DNA of 64,000 nt. Source: Chryseobacterium gleum (GTDB lineage: Bacteria; Bacteroidota; Bacteroidia; Flavobacteriales; Weeksellaceae). The stretch's first letter is position 1. Each line of letters opens with the position of its first letter. This document shows, piece by piece, positions 44,401 through 52,647 of this stretch. The stretch covers positions 1,860,001-1,924,000 of the forward strand of contig NZ_LR134289.1 in assembly GCF_900636535.1 (NCBI RefSeq), written 5' to 3'. The notes below the pieces were generated by a model that was not told where the DNA came from, searched no databases, and saw only the letters and a program-made list of their open reading frames with translations. The position numbers and the translations under genes are program-made.

Positions 44401-46527
44401 TTAGCTAAGCTGTACCTGAAAATCATCACTTAAAGTCAAAACACCTTCTGTAATTGCTTCCGTATGTGCGGAGAAGCCTTTCAGTTTTGAAGTTTTTCCT
44501 TTTAAAGCCAGGTCTAAAAGCTGTTTATCGGATAATTTCTTGCCGAAAATCTCAAAAGTAATTTTAAAGCCGCAATTTTTGAAATCGGAACATCCGACTG
44601 CAGTTTTTCCTTTGATCAGATTATGTTCTTTACATTTCGGACATTTTGTTTCTTCCCAGGACTGAAGTTCTTTTTTCTGTGCGGGTTCTCTTTTTTTCTT
44701 CTCCTTCATTTCTTCTTTTGCTTCTTCCTCAAGAGTGATCACTTTTCCTTTTCCATACACTACTTTTTCAGTCAATTCTGTCACCATCTGAATCAGTTCT
44801 TCTTTGAAAAGATTGGCTTCATACTCGCCTTTTTCAATTTTACGGAGTTTAGATTCCCATTCTCCCGTCAGTTCCGGACTTTTTAAAAGTTCGTCTTCGA
44901 TGGTGTCAATCAGCTGAATTCCGGTTTGGGTAGCGATCAGATTTTTTCTTTTCTTCTCAATGTATTTCCTTTTAAAAAGGGTTTCAATGATGTTGGCACG
45001 GGTGGAAGGTCTTCCTATACCGTTATTCTTCAGCATTTCACGCAACTCTTCATCTTCAACCTGTTTTCCGGCCGTTTCCATGGCTCTCAGCAAGGTTGCT
45101 TCGGTGTATGGTTTGGGAGGCGTTGTTTTTCCCTGGTGGATCATCGGATCGTGGGGTCCCGTTTCTCCTACGACAAATTCAGGAATGGTTTGTTCTTCCT
45201 CTTTTTCTTTTTCCTTATCGGTTACTTCTTCTTTAGGCTCTTTGGCGTAAACGGCTCTCCAGCCTGCTTCAAGAACCTGTCTTCCGCTGGTTTTGAAAGG
45301 AATGGTTCCTACTTTTCCTTCCACCAATGTGTTTGAAATTTTACATTCCGGGTAAAATACAGCAATGAAACGTTTTGCAATCAGATCATAAATCAGTTTT
45401 TCTTCTCTGCTCAGATTCTGTGAAGGCGGAATTTCCGTAGGAATGATGGCATGGTGATCGGTTACTTTGGTATCATCGAAAACGGCTTTTGATTTTGGAA
45501 TCGGAGCTTCCAGCAACGGGGCAATCAGGTCCTGATAAGGATACATTTTCTGAAGTATCCCTGGTATTTTCGGATATAAACTGTCTGATAAGTAAGTGGT
45601 ATCAACACGCGGATAGGTTACGTGCTTCTTTTCATAAAGACTTTGCACATAATTCAACGTATTTTCGGCTGAGTATCCATATTTTTTATTGGCTTCCACC
45701 TGAAGTCCGGTCAGGTCGAAAAGTCGTGGATTTTTTTCCTTTCCTTCTTTAATTTCGAAAGAAACGATCTCAAATGGATTGACTTTAAGATATTCCAATC
45801 CTTTTTCTGCACGTTCCAACGTTTTTAAACGATCAATTGCCGCACTGAAAAGAACATCACGGTATCTGGTTTTCAGTTCCCAATATTCTTCTGTGGTAAA
45901 GGCATCAATTTCTTTCTGACGCTGCACAAGCATAGCCAATGTGGGAGTCTGCACCCTTCCGATAGAAAGAACAGCTTTATTCCCTCCGAATTTCTTCGTA
46001 AAAAGCCTTGTAGCATTGATTCCCAACAGCCAATCTCCTATCGCTCTGGCATTTCCGGCAAGATATAGATTTTTATAATCTTCTGCAGGTTTTAAACTCG
46101 CAAACCCCTCTTTAATAGCATCTTCTGTAAGGGAAGAAATCCATAAACGCTGAACCGGTTTGTTGCATTTTGCCTTCTGCAATACCCAACGCTGAATGAG
46201 TTCTCCCTCCTGCCCGGCATCCCCGCAGTTAATGACCTCATCACATTCTTCGACTAGTTTTTCAATGACTTTAAACTGATTTTCCACACCTTTATTCGGG
46301 ATCAGCTTGATTCCAAAGCTGTTGGGAATAATCGGCAGTGAAAAGAGATTCCAGGATTTGTATTGTGGGCCGTAGTCGTGAGGTTCTTTCAGGGTGCAAA
46401 GGTGTCCGAACGTCCATGTTACGCAATAGCCGTTCCCTTCCATATAGCCTTGTTTAGGCATGGTAGCGCCCAATACTTTGGCAATATCTCTGGCAACACT
46501 GGGTTTCTCGGCAATACATAATTTCAT
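44401..46527 (-). CDS. topB: DNA topoisomerase III (type IA)
   Basis: 708 residues from the ATG at 46527. MKLCIAEKPSVARDIAKVLGA is the conserved start, and the upstream ATG at 46581 would place the probable promoter (TTG...GATTTTTG) inside the gene. The TOPRIM domain shows INCGDAGQEGELIQRW, with Gln where related enzymes have Arg (DAGREGE). SIGRVQTPTLAMLVQRQ follows, and the active-site Tyr lies in HVTYPRVDTTYLSD. The C-terminal tail holds a CPKC...GCSDFKNCGF zinc-like motif. The enzyme decatenates DNA. No ICE or plasmid genes are near, so it looks chromosomal. Confidence 0.95.
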   Translation of the reverse strand: MKLCIAEKPSVARDIAKVLGATMPKQGYMEGNGYCVTWTFGHLCTLKEPHDYGPQYKSWNLFSLPIIPNSFGIKLIPNKGVENQFKVIEKLVEECDEVINCGDAGQEGELIQRWVLQKAKCNKPVQRLWISSLTEDAIKEGFASLKPAEDYKNLYLAGNARAIGDWLLGINATRLFTKKFGGNKAVLSIGRVQTPTLAMLVQRQKEIDAFTTEEYWELKTRYRDVLFSAAIDRLKTLERAEKGLEYLKVNPFEIVSFEIKEGKEKNPRLFDLTGLQVEANKKYGYSAENTLNYVQSLYEKKHVTYPRVDTTYLSDSLYPKIPGILQKMYPYQDLIAPLLEAPIPKSKAVFDDTKVTDHHAIIPTEIPPSQNLSREEKLIYDLIAKRFIAVFYPECKISNTLVEGKVGTIPFKTSGRQVLEAGWRAVYAKEPKEEVTDKEKEKEEEQTIPEFVVGETGPHDPMIHQGKTTPPKPYTEATLLRAMETAGKQVEDEELREMLKNNGIGRPSTRANIIETLFKRKYIEKKRKNLIATQTGIQLIDTIEDELLKSPELTGEWESKLRKIEKGEYEANLFKEELIQMVTELTEKVVYGKGKVITLEEEAKEEMKEKKKREPAQKKELQSWEETKCPKCKEHNLIKGKTAVGCSDFKNCGFKITFEIFGKKLSDKQLLDLALKGKTSKLKGFSAHTEAITEGVLTLSDDFQVQLS

Positions 46528-46704
46528 GAACTCGGGTTTATTGAAGGAGTGCAAAAATCGGTATTTTTTTTGACTTTTCAAATTGGGAGAGCAATTGAGA
46601 TTTTTAGAACTTAATTATGGATAGCACATGCCGGATATGACATGCTTGTATAAAGATGTTTATATTTTTATATAAAAAACGAAATGTAAGTAAGCATAAA
46701 AAAA

Positions 46705-47331
46705 TTACTTATCAAAACCCAAGCTTCTGCTTAATCCGATTTTTAATCCGATTGTAAATGAATTAAAAGTATTTCTGTTATCAATATCATTTGATAAATA
46801 TACTTTTTTAAGGCCTTTTGAATACATAGCAGTAATTTCCATCCAATCTGTGAGTACTACTCCTGCTCCGGCATTTATAAGATAATCAATATTTTTCTCC
46901 CGATATTGCTTTTCATTTCCATTGCTCGCATAATTTATTTTCCACACAATGTAATCAATCTGCCCGCCTGCAACTATATAATATCTGCTTTTTTCACGAT
47001 TAAAACTCAGGTAATTTTTAAGATTAACCCCTCCTCCCAGTTTATTTAATTCAAAATTGGAATTATATGGATTCTTTACAGGAAGTGAAACTTCTGCAAA
47101 TGGTTGTAAAAAAAGTTCACTGGAATTGAAATAGGCAATTTCAGAAAGTGCCACATCCACAGCTAAAGTTGCCGAATATCTGTTCATCCATTGATTTTCA
47201 TTATTATTTTTTAGACTGCCTCCACTGTAATTGAATCCAAGGCTCCATCTCATATTTTCATTATAAAACTGCGAGAAAGCTTTCCCTGAAAATAATAGGA
47301 AAAGACAAATGATAACCATTTTTTTCATCAT
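46705..47331 (-). CDS. Small outer-membrane beta-barrel protein
   Basis: 208 residues. Signal peptide MMKKMVIICLFLLFSGKAFSQ, then alternating amphipathic strands typical of 8- to 10-stranded OmpA/OmpW-like barrels (MRWSLGFNYSGGSL, YSATLAVDVALSEIAYF, YYIVAGGQIDYIVWKINY, INAGAGVVLTDWMEITAMYSKGL, FNSFTIGLKIGLSRSLGF). No specific family is recognised. Confidence 0.8.
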   Translation of the reverse strand: MMKKMVIICLFLLFSGKAFSQFYNENMRWSLGFNYSGGSLKNNNENQWMNRYSATLAVDVALSEIAYFNSSELFLQPFAEVSLPVKNPYNSNFELNKLGGGVNLKNYLSFNREKSRYYIVAGGQIDYIVWKINYASNGNEKQYREKNIDYLINAGAGVVLTDWMEITAMYSKGLKKVYLSNDIDNRNTFNSFTIGLKIGLSRSLGFDK

Positions 47332-47537
47332 GTATTCTTAAATTGTATTGAGGAGAAATTCCATTGGTAAGAACTCTGAATCTTTAATTTTAATAGCAGA
47401 GAGGAACTTCTTTTTACGTTACAAAAGTATCCACGTGATCGTAAAAAACATATACTGCAAAAGCACTTCAACGATATAAAGTACTTCAGAACAATGATTT
47501 GAAAAAAAAACGAAGTAATTATGAAGTATATATTTCT

Positions 47538-47605
47538 AATACATTTTAGATTTAACAATACATTTTAGATTTAACAATACATTTTAGATTTAACAATACA
47601 TTTTA
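47538..47605. repeat. 3.6 tandem copies of a 19-bp unit
   Basis: The unit AATACATTTTAGATTTAAC is repeated without change at 47538, 47557 and 47576, then 11 bases of a fourth copy at 47595. It is in the 426-bp non-coding gap 47332-47757. Copy number may vary between strains. The rest of the gap has no gene; it holds the pirin terminator. Confidence 0.85.
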
Positions 47606-47657
47606 AGAAAAAGCTCTTGATGAAAATTCGCAACAATCAAAAACTTACAAAAGAAAA

Positions 47658-47676
47658 GCCTCCTTAAAAAGGAGGC
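47658..47676. terminator. GCCTCCTT-AAA-AAGGAGGC hairpin
   Basis: An 8-bp perfect stem. On the minus strand it is followed by TTTTCTTTTG, so it terminates the pirin transcript. Confidence 0.75.
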
Positions 47677-47757
47677 CGGATCAACAATGTAATGAAACCA
47701 GGTTCATTATTTCTTATTTTAAAATGGCGTTGGCCATTAAAAAGACTTTTAGTAACC

Positions 47758-48651
47758 TTAAAGTGTCATCGGTACTTCCATCAGAAGAATTTCCGTACCT
47801 TCTTTAAGGGCTTTGATATTGAGATTCTGGATATCCCATACTCCGAATCCATCTCGTTCTTCCAAAGTCTCTCCGCCTATTTCCGCACTTCCTTTCAAGA
47901 TGAAAACATACACTCCATTTCCTTTTTTTCTGATCTGATAACCGGTTTCTTTATTCTGATCAAAAGTTCCCAGATGAAACCATGCATCCTGATGAATCCA
48001 TACGCCTTCATCATCTGCATTGGGAGAAAGGATCTGTTGAAACTGATTTTGACCTTTCGTTTTGTCTAAAGTGATCTGGTCATATCTCGGTGTCACATTT
48101 CTTTTTTTGGGGTAAATCCAGATCTGAAGAAATTTTACAAGCTTATCGCTGTTTTTATTGAACTCACTATGCATGATTCCGGTTCCTGCACTCATCACCT
48201 GGATATCTCCGCTTCTGATTACGGCTGTATTTCCCATGCTGTCTTTATGCTCAAGATCGCCTTCCAAAGGAATACTGATGATCTCCATATTATCGTGAGG
48301 ATGCGTTCCGAAACCTCTTCCTGCTTCCACTTTATCGTCATTCAAAACCCGCAGGACTCCGAAGTGCATTCTTTCAGGATTGTAATAATTGGCAAAACTG
48401 AAAGTATGGTTGCTCAACAGCCATCCGTGATCGGCCTTTCCTCTTGTGTCAGCTCTGTGGATTACAGAGTTTTCTTTTATTTTTGATTCTGTATTGGGAA
48501 GATGATTATATCCGATCGGTTCTAATGGTTCGATCTCATCTATGTCATTTTTCATAGCACTTGCCAGAGAGGCTGATGCCACAAACATTCCTGTTCCCAA
48601 TAATCCTTTCTTTAAAAAATCTTTTCTGTCCATATCAGATTGTTTGTTCAT
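47758..48651 (-). CDS. Exported pirin-family protein
   Basis: 297 residues. The N-terminal MDRKDFLKKGLLGTGMFVASASLASAM looks like a Tat-type or Sec signal (RK rather than RR). The bicupin pirin fold is clear: HGWLLSNHTFSFANYYNPERMHFGVLRVLNDD, GTHPHDNMEIISIPLEGDLEHKD with metal-binding His residues, and GIMHSEFN. Pirins include quercetin 2,3-dioxygenases. An internal ATG at 48633 is equally good as a start and leaves a more normal leader after the -7 box at 48669-48662. The promoter carries the 22-bp palindrome shared with the dioxygenase gene at 54105. Confidence 0.9.
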   Translation of the reverse strand: MNKQSDMDRKDFLKKGLLGTGMFVASASLASAMKNDIDEIEPLEPIGYNHLPNTESKIKENSVIHRADTRGKADHGWLLSNHTFSFANYYNPERMHFGVLRVLNDDKVEAGRGFGTHPHDNMEIISIPLEGDLEHKDSMGNTAVIRSGDIQVMSAGTGIMHSEFNKNSDKLVKFLQIWIYPKKRNVTPRYDQITLDKTKGQNQFQQILSPNADDEGVWIHQDAWFHLGTFDQNKETGYQIRKKGNGVYVFILKGSAEIGGETLEERDGFGVWDIQNLNIKALKEGTEILLMEVPMTL

Positions 48652-48661
48652 TTTAATAGTA

Positions 48662-48711
48662 CAAATTTAGAGAGATCAGAAACCCTGCACATTTAACTAG
48701 TTTAATAAATG
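48662..48711 (-). promoter_or_regulatory. Pirin promoter with 22-bp palindromic activator-like site
   Basis: The -7 box TAAATTTG (48669-48662) lies 20 nt from a 22-bp palindrome (48690-48711) with arms CATTTA and TAAATG and core ACTAGT. The identical 22 bases occur upstream of the VOC dioxygenase gene at 55083-55104, also 20 nt from its -7 box. The spacing puts the site centre near -42, the place of a class II activator site. Confidence 0.7.
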
Positions 48712-48721
48712 ACTTTAAAGC

Positions 48722-48756
48722 AAAAAAAAATGCCGGATATTTTTGTATTCGGCATT
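48722..48756 (-). terminator. Terminator downstream of the Crp/Fnr gene
   Basis: On the minus strand AATGCCGAATA / TATCCGGCATT forms an 11-bp stem with one mismatch, followed by nine Ts. Confidence 0.75.
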
Positions 48757-48833
48757 GTAACTATAGTGGATTGCTGTTTTTTTGGAAAAGTAAGAGTCTT
48801 TTTGCTCTTAAGTCCTAAAGGATGACTTTGTCT

Positions 48834-48902
48834 AGATTCCTACTGAATGACAAATTGTGTGGGTAAAGCCATTGTTTCAATTGTGTCATTCCGTAGGAAT
48901 CT
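48834..48902. repeat. Palindromic element copy 8
   Basis: GATTCCTACTGAATGACAAA ... TGTGTCATTCCGTAGGAATC, between the Crp/Fnr stop and its terminator, so it would be transcribed as a hairpin in that mRNA. Confidence 0.75.
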
Positions 48903-48966
48903 CACTGTTTTATTACTGTTGATCTTTGAATTAACAAAACTAAGCAGAGAGTTTAAGACATGAAGC

Positions 48967-49551
48967 TTACTTTTCTTTTGAAGCAAGACGTTTTCTGATG
49001 GTGCTTACAAATTCTTTTGAAACCCCAAGATAAGAAGCGATATAATATTGTGCTACTCTTTGCGGGATGGAAGGATATAGTTTGATAAATTCAAGATATC
49101 TGTCTGATGCGGTTTTGGAAATAGTGTCTACCAACCTGCCCTGAAGGGTGGCAAGATTTCTTTGAACCAACATTCTGAAGACTCTTTCAAATTTTGGAAC
49201 TTCCTGCAGTAATTTTTCTTTTGTTGCCGGATTCAGCATATAGATTTCCGAATCTTCCAGCGTTTCGATAAAAACCTTAGAAGGCTTCTGTTCCTGAAAT
49301 GATGCAATATCACTGATCCACCAGTCTTCAATAGCAAACAGAAGAGTCACTTCCGTGCCATCATCATCCAGACAATACATTCGCAAACATCCTTTCTGAA
49401 TATACCCTTCAAACTGGCAGACCTCACCTTCCCTCAACAAAACTGTTTTCTTGGGAAACGACTGACAAACCAGCAGATCTGTAAAAACTTTCTCTTCTTC
49501 CGGAGTAATAGAAATGAAACGGGTAATATTTTTGATGATATTTTCAAACAT
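48967..49551 (-). CDS. Crp/Fnr-family transcriptional regulator
   Basis: 194 residues. The N-terminal cyclic-nucleotide-binding-like domain is FPKKTVLLREGEVCQFEGYIQKGCLRMYCLDDDGTEVTLLFAIEDWWISD. The C-terminal helix-turn-helix (QRVAQYYIASYLGVSKEFVSTIRKRLA) is typical of the flavobacterial Crp group. It lies 11 bp after a degenerate receiver gene, probably in one transcript. Being next to the pirin gene, it is a candidate for binding the shared 22-bp palindrome. Confidence 0.92.
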   Translation of the reverse strand: MFENIIKNITRFISITPEEEKVFTDLLVCQSFPKKTVLLREGEVCQFEGYIQKGCLRMYCLDDDGTEVTLLFAIEDWWISDIASFQEQKPSKVFIETLEDSEIYMLNPATKEKLLQEVPKFERVFRMLVQRNLATLQGRLVDTISKTASDRYLEFIKLYPSIPQRVAQYYIASYLGVSKEFVSTIRKRLASKEK

Positions 49552-49561
49552 AATGCAGAGT

Positions 49562-49873
49562 TTACCCCTGCAAATTAGGAAAAAGACTGTAAACTTCGTT
49601 CTTTAAAAGTCCACTTCCTCCTCCATAATGATCAATTACTTTCACATCTTTATCCAAACCGGCACAAAAAACTTTTATATCTTTCTCAAAATCATCTTCT
49701 AAGCCTGAGCTTAAAAGGACAATATCAACCGTATTATTTTTTATATAGTCATAGCAGAAATTTTCATCACTTTGTATTTCTGCTGTCCAACCTTCATTAT
49801 TCTCTATAATTCTTTTTAACGTATCAAGAATCTCCTGATTCTTTCCAATCACTAAAAAATGTAATGTTTTCAT
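49562..49873 (-). CDS. Degenerate receiver-like protein
   Basis: 103 residues with the alternating strand/helix order of a CheY fold (LHFLVIGKNQEILDTLKRIIENNEGWTAEIQSDENFCYDYIKNNTVDIVLLSSGLEDDFEKDIKVF, then KVIDHYGGGSGLL). The phospho-acceptor Asp is replaced (IVLLSSGL) and the acidic pair after strand 1 is missing (IGKNQE), so it cannot be phosphorylated in the usual way. It is probably co-transcribed with the Crp/Fnr gene 11 bp downstream and may modulate it; that is inference. Confidence 0.7.
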   Translation of the reverse strand: MKTLHFLVIGKNQEILDTLKRIIENNEGWTAEIQSDENFCYDYIKNNTVDIVLLSSGLEDDFEKDIKVFCAGLDKDVKVIDHYGGGSGLLKNEVYSLFPNLQG

Positions 49874-49954
49874 TTTCTTTAAGGTTTAAAATTCAAAGTT
49901 TAAAGTTCAGGGTTTAAAGTTTATATTGTTTACATAAAAGGTAAAATGACGATT

Positions 49955-50023
49955 TAGATTCCTTCAGAATGGCCTAGTGTCTGGATAAATAAAGCGCTTA
50001 GTTTGTCCATTCAGTAGAAATCT
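49955..50023 (+). repeat. Palindromic element copy 9 with CT-rich tract
   Basis: GATTCCTTCAGAATGGCC ... TTTGTCCATTCAGTAGAAATC with inner GGATAAATAAAGCGC. The CT-rich tract at 50084-50118 (CTCTCAAACCCTCTAACTC) follows, as in copy 2. Confidence 0.65.
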
Positions 50024-50142
50024 AAACACTTTGACTTCTAAATGCTCCCACTCAATAACCAACCTCGAAACCTGCCTCCACCCCTAGTAACTCTCAAACC
50101 CTCTAACTCTCTAACTCAAATCCCGGAATCCCGTACTTCGTT

Positions 50143-51753
50143 CTACAAATGTCTGTTTCCCGTAATCTTCAGCTCATTCAGATCCAGCTGTGATTCTGCT
50201 TTTCTTATTTCATCATCACTGAAGAGTTTTTCACGTTTCATTTTAAACAATTCTTTTCTCTGCAGTGCAAATATATCCAGCATTACTTTATGGTACTCTG
50301 CCATATCATTCTGCCTGTTGGTACACATCTCAATGGAGCTTAAATGATTCTGGTGGACTTTAATATCATTTTCCAGTGTCTTTTTAAGATTGATAAGCAT
50401 GTTATTACTGTTTAGCAATTCAGTATACTTTTTGTCAAGCTGATCTGCGGCCAGCTTATCCAACCTGATCTGAATTCCTGCCTGTTGCTCGTGAGAAGGA
50501 AGAATAGGATCTATCTCCTTGATTTTGGTCAGTTTAATAATCAGAGGTAATGTCAATCCCTGAAACACCAGGGTTACAAAAATGACAACAAACGTGATGA
50601 AAATAATCAGGTTTCTCATGGGAAATTCTTCCTGACTGTTCATCATGACCGGAATTGAGAGTGCTGTAGCCAGGGAAACCACTCCTCTCATCCCTGCCCA
50701 TCCTATAATTAAAGGATTTTTCCATCCCGGACTTGGATCACGACGTACCTTTTCACTGAACCATCTTGGAAGATGCGCCACGGGATAAATCCACAACAAA
50801 CGTACTGCAATAACAATCAGGCTTATGATTAAACCATATTTTATTCCTTCCATTAATGAGGTTTCACCCAGTCCATTAATAATATCCGGAAGTTCAAGCC
50901 CTATCAATACAAAAACCAAAGCGTTCATGACGAAGATCAGTGTATTCCAGACTCCCGTCATATTGATTCTTGTGGTTCCTGTTTTGAAAATTTCGTGCGC
51001 ACGGAAAGACATAAACAGTCCTCCACTCACCACAGCCATTACTCCTGAAAAATGAAAATGCTCTGCAGAAAGAAACAGAATATAAGGAGTAATCACTGTA
51101 ACAGCAGCGTCAATCGCCGGTGTTGTAGGTAGAAAACGGTGGATGGCATAGAAAACATGGGCACCCGCAATTCCTACCACGACTCCCATTCCTGCTACCA
51201 GAAAAAACTGTCCTGTTGCTTCATGCATAGAAAAAGCACCTGTCATGACAGCAGCCAGCGCAAACCTGAAAACAATCAATGATGAAGCATCATTAATCAG
51301 GCTTTCCCCTTCCAGTATGGCGATGGTACGCTTGGGAACCTTCAGTCCTTTTAAAACGGTAGTGGCAGCAACTGCATCCGGCGGCGAAACAATTCCGCCC
51401 AATAAAAACCCTAATGCCAAGGTGAAACCCGGAATCAGCATCTGTGAAGTATAGGCAACCACCAGGGAAGTCAGAAATACAAGACCAAACGCCAGCAGGC
51501 TGATGGTGCGTTTCCACTTCCAGAAATCATTCCACGAGGTATACCAGGCCGCTTCATACAAAAGAGGCGGCAGGAAAATTAAAAATATAATATCCGGATC
51601 CAGTTTTAAAATGGGTACGCCGGGAATCATACTGATCCCTAATCCGGCCAGCACCAGAAAAATAGGATAAGCAATTTTAATCCGTTGCGCCAGCATTACC
51701 AGCAACATTACCAGCAATAAAAGTCCCAGTATTAAAAGTAACTGTTCGTGCAT
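50143..51753 (-). CDS. CPA1-family Na+/H+ antiporter
   Basis: 536 residues with about 12 membrane spans in the first 415 residues. Family motifs are FLIFLPPLLYEAAWYTSW, LLGGIVSPPDAVAATTVLKGLKVPKRTIAILEGESLINDASSLIVFRFAL (PPDA and ESLxND motifs) and GWAGMRGVVSLATALSIP. The hydrophilic C-terminal tail (about 120 residues) is coiled-coil-like. It exchanges Na+ (or K+) for H+ at the inner membrane. Confidence 0.94.
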   Translation of the reverse strand: MHEQLLLILGLLLLVMLLVMLAQRIKIAYPIFLVLAGLGISMIPGVPILKLDPDIIFLIFLPPLLYEAAWYTSWNDFWKWKRTISLLAFGLVFLTSLVVAYTSQMLIPGFTLALGFLLGGIVSPPDAVAATTVLKGLKVPKRTIAILEGESLINDASSLIVFRFALAAVMTGAFSMHEATGQFFLVAGMGVVVGIAGAHVFYAIHRFLPTTPAIDAAVTVITPYILFLSAEHFHFSGVMAVVSGGLFMSFRAHEIFKTGTTRINMTGVWNTLIFVMNALVFVLIGLELPDIINGLGETSLMEGIKYGLIISLIVIAVRLLWIYPVAHLPRWFSEKVRRDPSPGWKNPLIIGWAGMRGVVSLATALSIPVMMNSQEEFPMRNLIIFITFVVIFVTLVFQGLTLPLIIKLTKIKEIDPILPSHEQQAGIQIRLDKLAADQLDKKYTELLNSNNMLINLKKTLENDIKVHQNHLSSIEMCTNRQNDMAEYHKVMLDIFALQRKELFKMKREKLFSDDEIRKAESQLDLNELKITGNRHL

Positions 51754-51815
51754 GTTTTTAGAAGTTAGAAATTAGAGGTTAGAAGTTAGTTCTCATGTTT
51801 GGATAATTTAGGTTT

Positions 51816-51864
51816 TGGCTAAAGCCAGTGATTTTTTGTTTTTTTGTTTGGCGGGCTAAAGCCC
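51816..51864. repeat. Two GGCTAAAGCC-type hairpins
   Basis: TGGCT-AA-AGCCA at 51816-51827 and GGGC-TAAA-GCCC at 51853-51864, with the T-rich stretch between. Same core as the terminator at 38313-38332, pointing to a second dispersed repeat family. Confidence 0.6.
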
Positions 51865-51897
51865 ACCGCTATTGAATGCTAATTTATACATTGGGTT

Positions 51898-51964
51898 AGA
51901 TTCATATGGAATGACAATATGAGCGGATAGATAATGCGCATACTTTATCATTCCATAGGAATCT
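51898..51964 (+). repeat. Palindromic element copy 10
   Basis: GATTCATATGGAATGACAAT ... TATCATTCCATAGGAATC with inner GGATAGATAATGCGC; forward orientation. Compensating changes in both arms (ATATGGAAT / ATTCCATAG) keep the stem paired. Confidence 0.7.
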
Positions 51965-52021
51965 TCACTTCATTAAACACTTAGAGGATCAAAAATTACC
52001 AATAATTCAAAGGTAAAGTAC

Positions 52022-52642
52022 TTAATTAAAAATAATCGCGTTGGACAACTCAATCTCTTCTTGATTAATGGAATGCCCGAAGTTGGCATATACTTTTTCG
52101 GTTACCTCTGCATTCATTTCTCTTAAAATATTTGCGGTAGCATATACTCTTTCTACAGGAACGTGAAAATCAGGGTTGCTGGTTCCCAGGAAAACAGGAG
52201 TTCCGGCAAAGTCACCTTTATAATTTTCGCGATTGATTTTATCTCCTATCACTCCTCCAATAATAGCAGCTGCACCACCGAATTTCTGAGCGTTACGGGC
52301 CAGAAACTCAAGAGTAAGACAGGCTCCCTGTGAAAACCCAAAAAAGTATATATTTTCTGGTTTAATTCCTGCATCCACCGCTGCTTTTACTGTTTCTGCC
52401 ACCATTTCCATGGCTGATGAAAGCCAGGGCTCATTTTGTTCTGTCGGTACCATAAATGAATAGGGATACCACGTATGATTCAAAGCTTGTGGCGCAAGCA
52501 GTGCATAATCTTTCACATTCAAATGCTGGGATAAACTTAAGATATCCTGAGCACTTCCTCCACGTCCGTGAATCATGATCAAAGCTTTTTCTGCCTGATT
52601 CAAAGGTATTCCTGCTGTTTTTATATTTAAAATATGACTCAT
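52022..52642 (-). CDS. Alpha/beta hydrolase (carboxylesterase/phospholipase, MhqD-like)
   Basis: 206 residues. KALIMIHGRGGSAQDILSLSQHL is the oxyanion region, IYFFGFSQGACLTLEFLARN carries the nucleophile (GFSQG), TPVFLGTSNPDFHVPVERV the acid and VYANFGHSINQEEI the His. It lies 5 bp after a ring-cleaving dioxygenase gene, a pairing seen in mhqED/mhqNOP-type quinone-resistance loci of other bacteria. The substrate is inferred only. Confidence 0.88.
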   Translation of the reverse strand: MSHILNIKTAGIPLNQAEKALIMIHGRGGSAQDILSLSQHLNVKDYALLAPQALNHTWYPYSFMVPTEQNEPWLSSAMEMVAETVKAAVDAGIKPENIYFFGFSQGACLTLEFLARNAQKFGGAAAIIGGVIGDKINRENYKGDFAGTPVFLGTSNPDFHVPVERVYATANILREMNAEVTEKVYANFGHSINQEEIELSNAIIFN

Positions 52643-52647
52643 TATTT

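Noticed and set aside
44926..45336. Phe-rich 136-residue plus-strand ORF inside topB
   Set aside because: Antisense of a well-supported topB gene; composition is typical of shadow frames in AT-rich DNA.
44401..46527. topB as a sign of an integrative conjugative element
   Set aside because: No relaxase, tra genes, integrase or tRNA attachment site is visible, and the neighbours are ordinary chromosomal genes.
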